Of a stretch of 64,000 bases of DNA, positions 23,610 to 35,080 are shown piece after piece; the first letter of the stretch is position 1; every line of letters starts with the position of its first letter. Under the pieces are notes generated by a model. That model was not told where the DNA came from. It ran no database searches and saw only the letters and a program-made list of their open reading frames with translations. Location: contig OX638368.1 of NCBI GenBank assembly GCA_951812925.1, positions 21,825,187-21,889,186 on the forward strand, read 5' to 3'. This stretch comes from Calliopum simillimum. Its lineage: Eukaryota > Arthropoda > Insecta > Diptera > Lauxaniidae. Both the position numbers and the translations under genes were made by a program.

Positions 23610-24885
23610 CTGCTCTATTGTTAGGCCTATATTGTTAAATGAAGTATTTGTCTGATGGAACGCACTCGGAAATAAATCTCTCTTAAAACCATTAGAAAGA
23701 ATTCAACGACTTATGTGCATGAGCATTACGGGTACTCTAAAAACTCCATCAGCAGAATCATTAAATGTAATACTTGACATGCATCCTATTGACTTACATG
23801 AGAAAGGAGTAGCCTTTAAAACTGCGCTCCGGCTGAAAGAAGTTGAGGGTTTTAGCTTCGGAGCACTCAGGCACAGCAAATTAAGCTCTGTTTGTAAAAA
23901 GTCGACTGACTTCTGCAACATAGAATCGAGAATTTTATTAATATTTACACGGACGGCTCTAAGCAAGAAGCAGGGGTGGGAGCTAGGGTTTTCATTCCCA
24001 CCTACAATACAACATTAAGGTATAAATTGCCACAAAACTGTAGCATCTTTCAAGCTGGGTTGGATGCGATTAGTATGGCGACGGAACATGTAATGGCAAG
24101 CAGTGGCGTTGATCGCTTTAATTTTTATGTTGACAGTCAAGTTGCCCTTAAGTCCCTTACAAACTATATAATTAAATCGAAGTCAGTCCTTCGATGGTAA
24201 AATCTACTTCAAACCCTCAGCAGTATGTTTGAAACATGCCTAAACTCGGTATCTGGTCACCATGGTATGGAGGGCAACAAAATTGCTGATCAACAGGCAA
24301 AAGCAGGTGTGCTATTCGAAGGTGACCGTTAAGCACCACAATGTTATATATCAGAAATCGCTTAACTATGAGGCTAACCTAAAATGGATCAACTCATATA
24401 CTAGCAAAATAACCAAACATTTTTGGCCAACTTTCTGTAAAGATAAAACCGACTACCTTCTCTCTTTATCTCTTAAAATATGTAGAACTGTTGTAGGAGT
24501 CATCACTGGTTATCATGCTCAAAGAATGGGCAGATACTATTGTAGGTATCGGTGGTGTGATGAAGACGAAGAGGAGAATTGGAACATCTACTATGTTTTT
24601 GTCCAGCGCTTTGCAGAACCAGATTTAAAACCCTTGGACAAATGTTTTTTAACAATCTTGAAGAACTTCCAGATACTGGTCTGAAACCAATCAAAAACTT
24701 CGCAATGGCTTCTAAAGCCTTCACGCTCAAGCCTGAAGAGGGCTGAAAACCCATTATTATATCTAACCAATTACATCTACGTGGCTCAACGTCCTCGATG
24801 CTATGGTATCACTTTGGAGCTTTTTGGTCAATGTGTGGCTATTTCCCCGCCACTTAAACCTAACCTAACCTCAATAAAAAAATGC
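23610..24885 (+). mobile_element. 3' part of a non-LTR retrotransposon (I/LOA/R1-like, with RNase H)
   Basis: The frame from about 23660 to 23900 encodes the end of the reverse transcriptase region (LERIQRLMCMSITGTLKTPS, then ILDMHPIDLHEKG). A frameshift follows, and 23939-24200 encodes an RNase H domain with IYTDGSKQEAGVGA and FYVDSQVALKSL. A later frame contributes GHHGMEGNKIADQQAKAG. The usual catalytic Glu in the QAE motif is Gly here (FQAGLDAIS). After about 24690 comes a non-coding tail with CCTAACCTAACCTCAATAAA. It is a 5'-truncated, frameshifted relic. Clade assignment is from motif style only. Confidence 0.85.
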
Positions 24886-24904
24886 GGTGAAATATGTTCC
24901 TAGA

Positions 24905-25500
24905 CGTGTAAAATGAAATTCCCAATAGGTGTACAAAAAAAATTCGACCTGTGGAGGTGTCAGGAGATCGTTTTATCTGAAAATTTTGGGAAAATCGAGA
25001 TTTCCGATAAGATACGGGAGAGTGCATATTTCAGAAGTAGGAGATATGTTACGGGGCATCCTTTCAAGTATTCTATAGCAGAATGGGTTAAAAAGTTTAA
25101 ATCGCTCATAACGGCCTCATAACTGGTCCTAAAATTCTGAAAAAATTCAAGCAAATTTTTAGATAAAAAGTAAATTGACTTTGCTTAAGATAATTTTTTC
25201 ATTTAGGCGCCCCCTGCCGAGTAAAAACGAAAAACCCAAAATTTTGGATAAAAAGCGCGATTTTTGGTGATATGCGTTCGAACACATCTTATCGACACAT
25301 ACAGCAAGATAGCGGGATATCTAACAAATATTCTGGAGTTAAATTCAGAAAAATCTTATGTGGGTTATGGCGACAGAATGGGTTAAAAAGCTTAAATCGC
25401 TCATTAAGTCTACATAACAGGTCCTAAAAATTCTGAAAAATTTCAAGCAAATTCCTTAATAAAAACTAAATCGACTTTGCTTAAGAATATTAAGGCAGCA
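24905..25500 (+). repeat. two diverged ~297-bp direct repeats
   Basis: AGAATGGGTTAAAAAG at about 25080 and again at about 25377 starts a shared block that continues with AAATCGCTCAT, a GGTCCTAAAA motif, TTCAAGCAAATT and GACTTTGCTTAAGA. The two units are tandem. The open frame at 24913-25122 covers part of the first unit and has no known domain. Confidence 0.6.
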
Positions 25501-26400
25501 TAAATTAAGAAACTAACAAATTTTAATTAAAAGTATTTACATGGAATCCTAGAAACGCTTACAAAAATTCTGATGTTACCTTACACTTTCACACAACACG
25601 CGCGTTCCTAAATGACCGTTCGTGCTTAGTTTTCTTATTTTTCAACAAAACTGACGGAATTAGTTACTAGCCCCTAATTCGGACTTACCTTACTCAAAAT
25701 AATTATTACGACGAGTGTACGTCACACAGAAAGCGTGCAACCGCGCACACTTGACAAAAAGTAAAGGAAATGACTTCATTCGAAAGCGGATTTGGTATTT
25801 TTGGTATGAAAGGGGATTTGGTATGAAAAAATAAGTAACCGCAAAATTATATAAACACATGTAGAATATGTGCTCCACTTTATGAGCTGTTAAGCTAATT
25901 TGGAGCCGGTTTTGCACTCCAGATTATAGCAATGAAACACTGCTTCATTCTCTCTCTCTCTCTCTCTGAAAACAAAGCGAGTAGATCTATTAATTCGAGA
26001 TTATATATCGGACAATTAAGTTCGTTGTGTTTTTAATTACGGCTGAACAAGTCATGGCTAACTTGATTTAAAATTTAAGTACCTGGAGACCAATCAAAGC
26101 ACGGTCAATCATTCCATCTGATCTTTTATGTAGATTTTTTTATTCATAGCTATTTAATGTGTTTATACCTTTTTGCCTCTTATATTCAAGTTTTAAATAT
26201 GATAAATAATAAGAATAATAATAAGGAAACCCGCGAAAAAGTTGAATGGTCAAAAAATACAGCATAAAAGGTGAAAAGTTCCAAATTCATAGCAAAGAAA
26301 AGCCCAAAAAAGTATTGAAAAATATTGAGAAAAGTTATTTATGTTATCGAAAGGATTCAAAAGTACTGAAAAAGATTGGTAAAAATAAAAATTAGAAACA
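25501..26400. other. unassigned AT-rich DNA with a (CT)n tract
   Basis: Contains a short (CT) microsatellite at about 25950-25967. No gene or transposon signal seen. Confidence 0.4.
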
Positions 26401-27665
26401 ATTTCATACAAATCTCAAAGAACCAATTCAATGCAAATCTCATTAATTTTATACAAATCTCAAAGTACCAATTTAATACAAATCTCAAAGAATCAATTTT
26501 ATACAAATCTCACCAATTTTATACAATTCTCAAAGAACCAATTTCATAAAAACCTCATAGAATCAATTTTATACAAATCTCACCAATTTTATAAAATTCT
26601 CAAAGGACCAATTTAATACAAATCTCAAAGAACCAATTTCATACAAATCTGAGAGAATCAATTTTATAAAAATCTCATTAATGTAATACAAATCTCGAAG
26701 AATCAATTTCATATAAATCTCACCAATTTTATAAAGATCTCAAAGGACCAATTTTTTTACAAATCTAACCAATTTTATACAAATCTCAAAGAACTAATTT
26801 TATACAAATCTCGAAGAACCAATTTCATACAAATCTCAAAAAACCAATTTTATACAAATCTCACCAATTTTATACAATTCTCAAAGGACCAATTTAATAC
26901 AAATCTCAAAGAACCAATTTCATACAAACCTCAGAGAATCAATTTTATAAAAATCTCACCAATTTTAAAAAATTCTCAAAGGACCAATTTAATACAAATC
27001 TCAAAGAACCAATTTCATACAAATCTGAGAGAATCAATTTTATAAAAATCTCAAAGGACCAGTTATATACAAATCTCATTAATGTAATACAAATCTCGAA
27101 GAATCAATTTCATATAAATCTCACCAATTTTATAAAGATCTCAAAGGACCAATTTTTTTACAAATCTAACCAATTTTATACAAATCTCAAAGAACTAATT
27201 TTATACAAATCTCGAAGAACCAATTTCATACAAATCTCAAAAAACCAATTTCATACAAATCTCACCAATTTTATACAATTCTCAAAGGACCAATTTAATA
27301 CAAATCTCAAAGAACCAATTTCATACAAACCTCAGAGAATCAATTTTATAAAAATCTCAAAGGACATTTTATGCAAATCTCAAAGAACCAATTTCATACA
27401 AATCTCACCAATTTTATAAAAATCTCAAAGGACCAATTTTTTTACAAATCTAGCCAATTTTATACAAATCTCAAAGAACCAATTTCATACAAATCTCAGA
27501 GAATCAATTTTATACAAATCTTAAAGAATGGATTTTATAAAAATCTCAAAGAACCAATTTCATACAAATCTCAAAGGACCAATTTTATTCAAATCTAAAA
27601 AGAACAGATTTATACAAATCTCACCAATTTCATACAAATCTCATTGAATCATTTTCATACAAATA
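26400..27665 (+). repeat. satellite array (ACAAATCTCAAAGAACCAATTT unit)
   Basis: About 1.27 kb built from two alternating short modules, roughly AATCTCAAAGAACCAATTTC and AATCTCACCAATTTTATACA. A higher-order unit is visible: the sequence starting GGACCAATTTAATACAAATC at 26605 restarts at 26981, and about 370 bp follow in the same module order, with one extra module near 27053. Long open frames through it (26431-26616, 27371-27598) are products of the repeat. No spacer/repeat alternation of the CRISPR kind. Confidence 0.95.
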
Positions 27666-29384
27666 ATTCCGTCCAAAGATTTGGCCCCACTGTGGCCCAT
27701 GGTTTTTGAACTGTGTGTTAACAGCATTGTATATAAACACAATAACTCATGGACTACAGAAAACAAAAGAAAACATTAGAAATACATTAAAAAATAGTTT
27801 ATAAAATATGAAATATGACGTTAAGTTATGGTTGCTTTTAAAACTTTAAGCAATTAAAAACTAAATAGAAATAAACATCATTAAACTTACATACATACAT
27901 ACAATATTTGTTTTAAATCAACCCTCAAGAAATTTAATATCAACAACAAACACTTCGATTTTGACATGATTTGCTCGTTTGCAACTTCAAACAGCAACTT
28001 CAATTACAATCACAAATGCAAAATGACAATCGAACGAAATTTGGTTGCAATGCAACAAGAGTAGCATTGAACAAACACAACTATAAAAAGCACACAAACA
28101 TAGAAAGCAAAAAAAAAAACATGCATTGATACATTTCTTCATGTGATAATTTGTATAAAACCAGTATTGTCATACTTTTGAAAAAGTCTGGTGTAATACT
28201 GCAAATGGGTCATACTAAAAAATTTGAAAATTTTCATTTTTATATACTAAAATCAGTCGCCCACATCGAAATTCAGCATTCAAGATAAGCTCAGTGATGA
28301 TTATTTTGCCGTAAACACCAAAACACGCATTTTCAACTGAGAATGCAGTTTTATGTTTCCGAGTACGCTCTTTCTGAATCTTTTATCCATTTTGTCCTAT
28401 CTTTTTCCAATCGAGAGTTATATAGTATGACTTTTGCCGTATATCCACAAAAAGTACAAGTTGAATTTTTAGTTTGCCGTAAACGACAAAAATATGGATA
28501 TACGGCAAGTTTTCCGTATATTTTCAAATTTTTTTTTAGCTATTTTTGTTTTGCCGTATATGTATATGAATGATATAATGATTCACTATTGTTTTAATAT
28601 AAAGCATTGCTAGGCGTATAAACTTAAGCCAATCAGTGTATTGAGTGCATCAGCATATTAATCAGTGGTATCTATATGAAACATTGTGAAGTTTAAAACA
28701 AAAATAGTGTTTTATTTAATGGTTCTTTCGTAAGTATTTTTTTTTTTGTAGCTGTTGCTTTCAAGTGTTAATATTGTTGAATCCTGAGTAGTAAAAACAA
28801 CGCAAATTTTATTATTATAGTGATCGTAGTCATTTTCACATTTTAACTCCGTTTTTCAAGATATTCGTGTTGACAAATTAGTTACATGCAAATTTGACCC
28901 ATTTTAATATATTTCCCATTAATGAACGGTGGTGAGTTTTAAAAGTGCATGGTTTTATCCTTAATATGGTGAAACAATGGACCATTTATCATTATATTTC
29001 CAAAGGTTATAGCCATTCAAAAACTATTTCATATGCAAACATGCACTACATGTCGTATGAGAAATATTTATAAATATGGAAAAATAATGTCTCATATCAA
29101 TATTTTCTGACCATTCTGCCATTCATGAAATGTAGAAATTTTGCCAAACTACCTGAAGAAATATTTATATAACTTAAAAAGTAGAAGGCGTAGAATCCTG
29201 TAGTTAGTAAAAAACTAAATAAAATTATTTACTAAAAGTATTTAAGAAAAAAAATTAAATTTTATCGGTTAGTTTGTTTGTAATTCCACCTCAAACTTAA
29301 AAAAGTGATTTCCCAATAAAGTGAAATTGGCGTTTACGGCAACGATATGTCCTCCTGAAAGTAAACTTCTAAACTAAACTAAAC
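27666..29384. other. unassigned AT-rich DNA
   Basis: TTTGCCGTA recurs around 28305, 28430, 28470 and 28550, and a 14-bp near-inverse (GGCGTTTACGGCAA) occurs at about 29329, so this could be a worn foldback. The plus-strand frame at 28343-28573 has no recognisable domain. Confidence 0.35.
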
Positions 29385-29960
29385 TGGCAAAATATTAAAT
29401 ACCCTTCACTGCAGTATTTTTAAAATTTTGCTTATATGGTGCCACGCCCTCTTGTCCGAGTGTACACAGTTTTTGCTCAAAGATTGCATTTATAGTTCTT
29501 AGTGTCTGAGTAAAATTTAGTTCGATTATCTCTAAAAACGCTTTCAGTATACCGTTTTGAAGCTTTTGCTTATATGGTAGGTGCCTACTTTTTTTTAGAG
29601 CTTGCGCTTATAATTCGTAGTATTTATGTGTATTTCGGTTGTATTGTCGAGAAAAATACTCTAAAAGTTGAATTTTTTGTAGGGGCGGTAGGCGTGTCCG
29701 TTAACCGATTTCGCTCATTTTCAATCCCTCGAGCTGGATTTGACGACGCAGGCAGTGTATCAAATTTCATTGAATTATCTTGCTCTGTTTTCCCAAAAAA
29801 TTTACTTCCACACACAGCCAGCCAGCCAGACAGACGGACATGGCTATATCGACTCAGGAGGTGACGCTGATCAAGAATATACATATAAAAACTTCTTTTT
29901 TCAGGGCGTGGCAAAAACAACAGAATCGATTTTATACCCATAACATGGTTATTTTTGATC
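29385..29960 (+). repeat. N1 dispersed repeat, plus orientation
   Basis: Begins with TACCCTTCACTGCAG, contains fewer 141-bp-type units than the 17.7 kb copy, and retains CAGCCAGCCAGACAGACGGA and CGACTCAGGAGGTGACGCTG. The terminal GTGTAGGGTATA is lost. Open frames on both strands are shadows of the repeat. Confidence 0.65.
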
Positions 29961-30480
29961 CGTTTATTTACTTTTATATATCGCTAAAAAGGTCTTGTCA
30001 GTGGCTATGTTCATGTTATGAAGTTTTTTAACTGAAACTTAGTAATTCGACTGCAAATATACTGGAACGAAATACCATTATTTTTTTAAAAATGTTCTTT
30101 TAATACAATCATTATATTAGTGGAGACTAATTGCCCGATATATCATTTATACTTGAACTTTAGTCTTTTTTTCTGATGCTAAAATAAATTGGACCTAAGC
30201 CACCACAAACTATGACTAAAAACATATATGCAATAAGGAGGTCCTAAATACTTTGCTCTTATGGTGTGGTGCCACGTCTATTCAAGAATTACTCCCATTT
30301 TTATTCAGTGCTAAATTATTGATTATAATATATTTATATCTCAATAAGAAGTTCCTTTAATTGAGATCTTCAAATTGTTGATTATAGTTATGCCACACCC
30401 ACTTAACCAACATCGCCTTCCTTTATTCTCGCAAAACTTTCGCATCTAAAGTTTCAGTTGTTTTTGTTTTTAGCTAATCC
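29961..30480. other. unassigned, weak N1-like traces
   Basis: Short phrases such as GGTGCCACGTC and GCCACACCCACTT near 30270-30405 resemble worn N1 units. Otherwise nothing is recognised. Confidence 0.3.
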
Positions 30481-30499
30481 TGGCAACACTGCTTGCAAC

Positions 30500-31090
30500 G
30501 TCAACATTTCCATCGCACAGCCGTTTAGAACCCCAACATCGACGCTGGGCATTGCAAAAATTATAGAGTGCAATCCAACTGTTGTTGCTGTCGCTATCGC
30601 CGTCATCGCTGCTGCTGGCGCTGTTCAGTAGTTCAGTTTTTTTTTCTTGTACTTTTTGCTATTGGACTTGAATTGACGGCGACGGCGACGACGATTACTC
30701 ACCTCCTTCCTACCCCAACAGCAGACAGAGTAGTGGGGCATGCTGTCTACGCTACTGTCTACTATGGCCTACTCGCTAGTCAGAGTTGTGGTCTCTTAGT
30801 CTTGGGGCTTTTGTGCATTTCACTTTGGTTCTTCAATCTGAGTCGTGTTGAGTGCAGCTGAGCTTGCAGTTCATTTTTGCAATCCGCGCGTTCCGGGTAT
30901 CTCGTCGTCGTCGTCTGTATTCTGTGTTGTCGCAATCGCAAAGATACATGTGCGCGGCGTTTACCATCTCGAACGCCGCTGTGACTGACTGTTGTTGTGG
31001 TGGTCTCTCTTTATCGTGTTTTTCGTGTATATTTTACTGTTCTTTCGCTGTGCTAAAAATACGATAAAAAAAAGGAAGAAAAAAAAAAAA
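30500..31090 (+). promoter_or_regulatory. putative promoter/untranslated first exon of dsx copy A
   Basis: A GC-richer, non-repetitive island stands out from the AT-rich surroundings. It holds initiator-like TCAGTAG and TTCAGTTT near 30627-30640 and a block TCAATCTGAGTCGTGTTG (30833 on) that recurs at 38961 with 22 of 26 positions identical. Both islands also end with a CGTGT...TGTGCTAAA block followed by an A-rich tract. It lies about 4.2 kb before DM exon A on the same strand. Dsx genes in flies normally have a non-coding first exon, which fits. The open frames at 30568-30861 and 30852-31067 have no known domain and are not conserved in the second island. Confidence 0.45.
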
Positions 31091-32700
31091 CCAAAAAAAT
31101 GTTATTGTTTTGAATTGACGCTCTCGATGGGAAAAAGCCGTCGGAATTTTTAAGTTTTTGATGAACAAAAAAATTGTATCAAAAATAGTTGGTGTGATAA
31201 GTGATAAGCGTAATGTAGCTACAGAATAAAGTTTTTGAAATAAATCATATAAATGTCAACATATGTTACACATTTTACATTTGTAATCAAGAACAGTTGA
31301 CATTTCAACACGTCAATCAAACTGAGTCCCTACAAAAATAAAAATTTGCTAATCTTTTGCAATTTATTATCGCGTTCAACCTGTTAACTCCTGACTTAAA
31401 TGATAATGGAAATTAACGGCCTAAACTACTTATCGTTCGAAATACCTTAAGCACTCTTAAATGATGTACGCGAACAGCGCTGCGGAGTCCCTGGAAGTGT
31501 TTTCAATAGGCTGGTTCAAGAATTAAAGTTGCTTGAAACTGCGTTTACCCATCATCAAGAGTTAAATTTTTATGTTCATAAATAGGCACCATGTAAAATT
31601 TGGTCTGTTTCCGAGAATATTTGATGGACCCTTTTCAAAACCGAAAAATTCGGAAATATTTTTTATTTTAAAATTCAACTGTTCAGCTTTTTATCTGGAT
31701 TTTGAGCCTTTAAGTTCGAATCAACTCTTCAATTTATTTCTCCGTTCAAGTTGGAAAATAAAAAATAAAAAATACCAAGTAAAATAGAATTTCCTTTTGG
31801 TGCATCTTTTTAAATTTTCAAACTGATGTTGGTTCCATCAAATATTTCCAAAAGTTTATCGAAATTCGTTGCCACTTTAATTTTTTACAGTTTGGTGTTC
31901 AACATCAAAATCTTATCGTTGGATTTTTTTGTCGCTTTTTGTATGGCAACATAATCTGATTCGAAAACCAAGAAAAAGTATATCCCGGAACTCATTTTAA
32001 ACGATATTTTTGATGTAATCACACGAAAATATTTTCATCTAGATAGCCTTCAATTTTCTTCAACATTTTCCATATTCATTTAATTGCTTCTTATACCAAC
32101 GGACCATTGCCTTTTTCGATTACGATTGCGTTTCATTTTGGCTTAAAGATGTCACTCCATGACTTTATTTGGTGATTTGTGCAGCATGTGACCTGCATAA
32201 TCTATAGAGTTCATTTTCTAATTTTGATGTTTTTCTTTAATCTTCAGGATTTTTAATGATTTTCGATAGCTATTGTTTTCCAATACTTTTTTTTCGATAT
32301 CCTTTCAATATTATCAATCTTTTCAATGTTTTTCAGTACCACTACCATCTTGGATTCTGAAACAAAAATCCTATATCGAAAAGGAAAAACATCTTAAGAA
32401 GACTTAAAAAAAATAGTTATTTGGCCCGGAATGGAGAATTGAGCTAAACAATATTTTTCTTAAATCGACTTCAGGGATTTTTTTTTTTTTTTCACCACAA
32501 ACATACTAAGAAATTCATTATGGAAAAAAAGAATTATAACAAATTTATTCTTCTTCTTCCTCCTAAAGTAAAGAACCTCCACAAAACGCCTCCATCGCTC
32601 ACTGTTACTAGCTCAATTATCTTTGCAATTGCCTTACACAGAGAAAACAACATTGTCAAAAGTGGCAGAAAGGTGGTCCATACGCGACCCATATTTTGAG
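31091..32700. other. putative first intron of copy A, with one dispersed repeat
   Basis: 31570-31800 is similar to 18800-19320 (shared CTGGATTTTGAGC and CAATTTATTTCTCC). The remainder shows no gene or terminal repeats. Confidence 0.4.
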
Positions 32701-32709
32701 CATGGGTTG

Positions 32710-32998
32710 TTTGTAGCAGCTTTAACAACGCGCCTTGGTGAATGAGTTTCAATTACGTTCGTGAGTGTTTTAACAATGGGCGTTGCTAATTAAAATACCA
32801 AAAAAAAAAAATATTTCTTGTTTTGACCACGTTTCGTTGCTGATTTGGATTTAACAACGCTGCCAAGCGTTCGTGAGTGAATTAGCAACGCACCATAAAA
32901 ATATGATCTTGGAGCGTTGTTAAATACAAATCAGCAACGAAACGTAGTTAAAACACTCACGAATGTGGTAGAAACTCATTTTGCAACGCAAGCTATGC
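32710..32998. mobile_element. foldback MITE (AACAACGC family)
   Basis: The left side reads TGAATGAGTTTC, TTCGTGAGTGTTTTAAC and ACGTTTCGTTGCTGATTT; the right side reads the complements AAATCAGCAACGAAACGT, GTTAAAACACTCACGAA and GAAACTCATTTTGCAACGC in reverse order. The whole ~290 bp can fold on itself. The open frame on the minus strand (32534-32752) is unrelated. Target duplication not resolved. Confidence 0.65.
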
Positions 32999-33023
32999 TG
33001 TTTTTCTTCGCTCTGTGTAGCGA

Positions 33024-33873
33024 GGTGGTACTCAAAAGCGGCCAAGAAAATAGCGGCCAAAAAATAGCGGCCAACAAAAAGGGGCCAAAAAATAGCGGCC
33101 AAACAAAAAAGGGGCCAAATACAAATAGGGGCCAAAAAATAGCGGCCAAAAAAAAGGGGCCAAAAAATAGCGCCCAAAAAAAAGCGGCCAAAAAAAGGGG
33201 CCAAATACAAAAAGGGGCCAAAAAATTAGCGGCCAAAGGAAAAAAGAGTCAGTCTATAATATATCCAACACCTAGTTTGCTAGCAATGCCTTAGAAGGGT
33301 GGCACAATGGGTTTTCAGCACGCTTGAATTGTGACAATCCAAACATCTGGAAGTTTATCTCTACTCTTCAGCAGGAACATTCTTTGGTAAATCTTGCTAC
33401 TACTCAAGATGCTGCTGGTGCAGAACCAGAACAGTCTCGCAAGCGATATCGAGAAGCTAACATTCGCCTCAAGACTGTAGTTTCTGGATTTGAACCCAAA
33501 TGGGTAACTGAAGATCTCACTCATGCTGAAATTTACGAATACTTAACTAATGTCAGCAATCACATTCACTATAATTAACTTCATTGTACTTCTTAACTAA
33601 CTTTTTCCATTTATTATTTACACAATTTGTCAATTTACTTCACTATTTTACCTAATGTCTTTGATTTTTAACAAAATAATGATAATTTAACACTTTAACC
33701 ATTTTTGGCCTCTTTTTTCCTTTGGCCACTTTTTTTTGGCCGCTATTTTTTGGCCCCTTTTTTTTGGCCGCTATTTTTTGGTCCCTTTTTTTCTTTGGTC
33801 GCTTTTTTTTGGCCGCTATTTTTTGGCCCCTTTTTTTTTGGCCGCTATTTTTTGGCCGATTTTGAGTGGAACC
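33024..33873 (+). mobile_element. 850-bp Mutator-like element (MULE) with GGCC arrays
   Basis: A perfect 9-bp direct repeat GTGTAGCGA (33015-33023 and 33874-33882) brackets the element, the duplication length typical of Mutator elements. The ends GGTGGTACTCAAAAGCGGCC and, inversely, GGTTCCACTCAAAATCGGCC agree at 16 of 20 positions. Just inside, each side carries an array of GGCCAAAAAATAGC-type units (33050-33245 forward, 33703-33865 inverted) that could fold into a long stem. The centre keeps a piece of the transposase gene, so it is a deletion derivative. Confidence 0.9.
33276..33578 (+). pseudogene. C-terminal fragment of a MULE transposase
   Basis: MULE transposases cut and integrate the element DNA. 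The open reading continues upstream of the first ATG (33324) and reads NALEGWHNGFSARLNCDNPN, IWKFISTLQQEH, then RKRYREANIRLKTVV, and ends with a stop at 33578. The WH..F, HPNIWKFI-like and ..YR....R.K pattern is the conserved C-terminal region of insect MULE transposases. The catalytic DDE part is missing, so the fragment cannot act. Family assignment rests on motif resemblance. Confidence 0.75.
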
Positions 33874-34013
33874 GTGTAGCGATTCTTTCCACGACGTTTT
33901 CGGGAAGTCACGTTTCCAGCGACTTTTATGAGTTCAACCCAACGGATTTTTTGACCCATCCATTACCCTTTTCGCCATCTAATTTTTACGGAGGAATGAT
34001 CTTCCCGATTAGA

Positions 34014-34480
34014 AACTAGTTTTGGTTCAGATACGATTCGGATTAGGGTTTCTGATCCGACAGTGACGTATAGCGGATCCGATTCTTATCATAAATTCTT
34101 TTAAGAAATAGATAAAGTTAACGGACATGCGGGATATTTGCTCATTTCCTGATCAGAAAAATGAAATATTTGGTATTCAGAATCGGATCATTCTCATCAA
34201 AGTTTTAGAAATGTTGCTCTAATTATAGTATCATACTTTAGAGTAGTTGTCCATATAAGTAAATTAATTTTATTTCATCAGGCCAAAAAAAGCTTTCCTT
34301 CCTGCTCAAAACATTTTTTAAGATTGATTGGAAATCAGATCAATTCAATTTAGTATTACGATTAAATTCAGGAAACTGGAAACGATATTGATTCAAACAA
34401 CGTACTGAGAACGTATTAAGGTTTTTACCATCAGATGCTGATGAAGAACTAATCAAACGGCCGTATTCAGAAAAACCTAG
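34014..34480 (+). repeat. dispersed repeat R34, first copy
   Basis: Carries CTGATCAGAAAAATG, ATAGTATCATACTTTAGAGT, TTGTCCATATAA, CGGATC-rich phrases and GATATTGATTCAAACAACG. The same series recurs in the same order and orientation at 36377-37180. It lies upstream of DM exon A. Confidence 0.65.
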
Positions 34481-35027
34481 TTCGGATCTGTCATAATCCA
34501 AAAACCTGAACTAATTTCTAGTCCTAGGCCACCAAGTTTTCGAAATTTGGTATTGAATTGTTGGTGTATTATAGGAAACTGTACACTTGAAAATAAAATT
34601 AAACAGGCCAGCGAAGTTCAGGTTGCTATAAAATTTTTTCATTGCTTGTTCCTACGATATTTTTTAAATTTCATTATTTCTTTAGTAGTGACATTTCCCG
34701 TTTATTGTAAAAAAATACTTCAACGATAATATCTATTTATAAGCTTTTTTAGCTAAAGTAATTTAAAAAAAAAACAACTTATTCAATATGAAAAAACTTT
34801 AAAAAATTTCGAAGACGTTAAAAAAGGATAAAAACGTAACTATGTAAAAATAAAAAAAAAGTCATAAAGACTAAGTGATAAGTGTTTTATTGGTACTATT
34901 TTTGTGATATAAATAAATACAAATAAATAAAATACAAATAAAAAAAAAAACATTAAGAAATAATCAGAAATATTTGACCTACACAAGTCTAAGTCTTACT
35001 ATTGATCGTGAAAATACTCTCACCACG

Positions 35028-35029
35028 AG
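35028..35029 (+). promoter_or_regulatory. candidate splice acceptor for DM exon A
   Basis: CTCTCACCACGAG ending at 35029 is the nearest plausible acceptor, and aligns with TTATTCACCACG upstream of exon B. No strong polypyrimidine-AG is present closer to the ATG, so the true exon start is uncertain. Confidence 0.3.
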
Positions 35030-35080
35030 TAATTGATTTTGGTATTTTTCTTCAAAATATAATAATCCTCTTCAATCCAA

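Noticed and set aside
26400..27665. Regular short repeats that could suggest a CRISPR array
   Set aside because: There are no unique spacers of constant length; the modules abut and vary as in a satellite, and the DNA is eukaryotic.
28306..29342. TTGCCGTAAACACC and inverse GGCGTTTACGGCAA as ends of a ~1-kb element
   Set aside because: Only 14 bp with a mismatch, no target duplication, and the TTTGCCGTA word recurs inside, so the pairing may be by chance.
30833..30842. TTCTTCAATCTG resembling a Tra/Tra2-dependent dsx repeat element (TC(T/A)(T/A)C(A/G)ATCAACA)
   Set aside because: Matches only the first part. Real elements occur as clustered 13-mers near the female-specific exon, which is not in this window.
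32917..33294. Lys/Ala/Gly-rich 125-residue open frame
   Set aside because: It is generated by the GGCCAAAAAA arrays of the MULE and continues in several frames with the same repeat.
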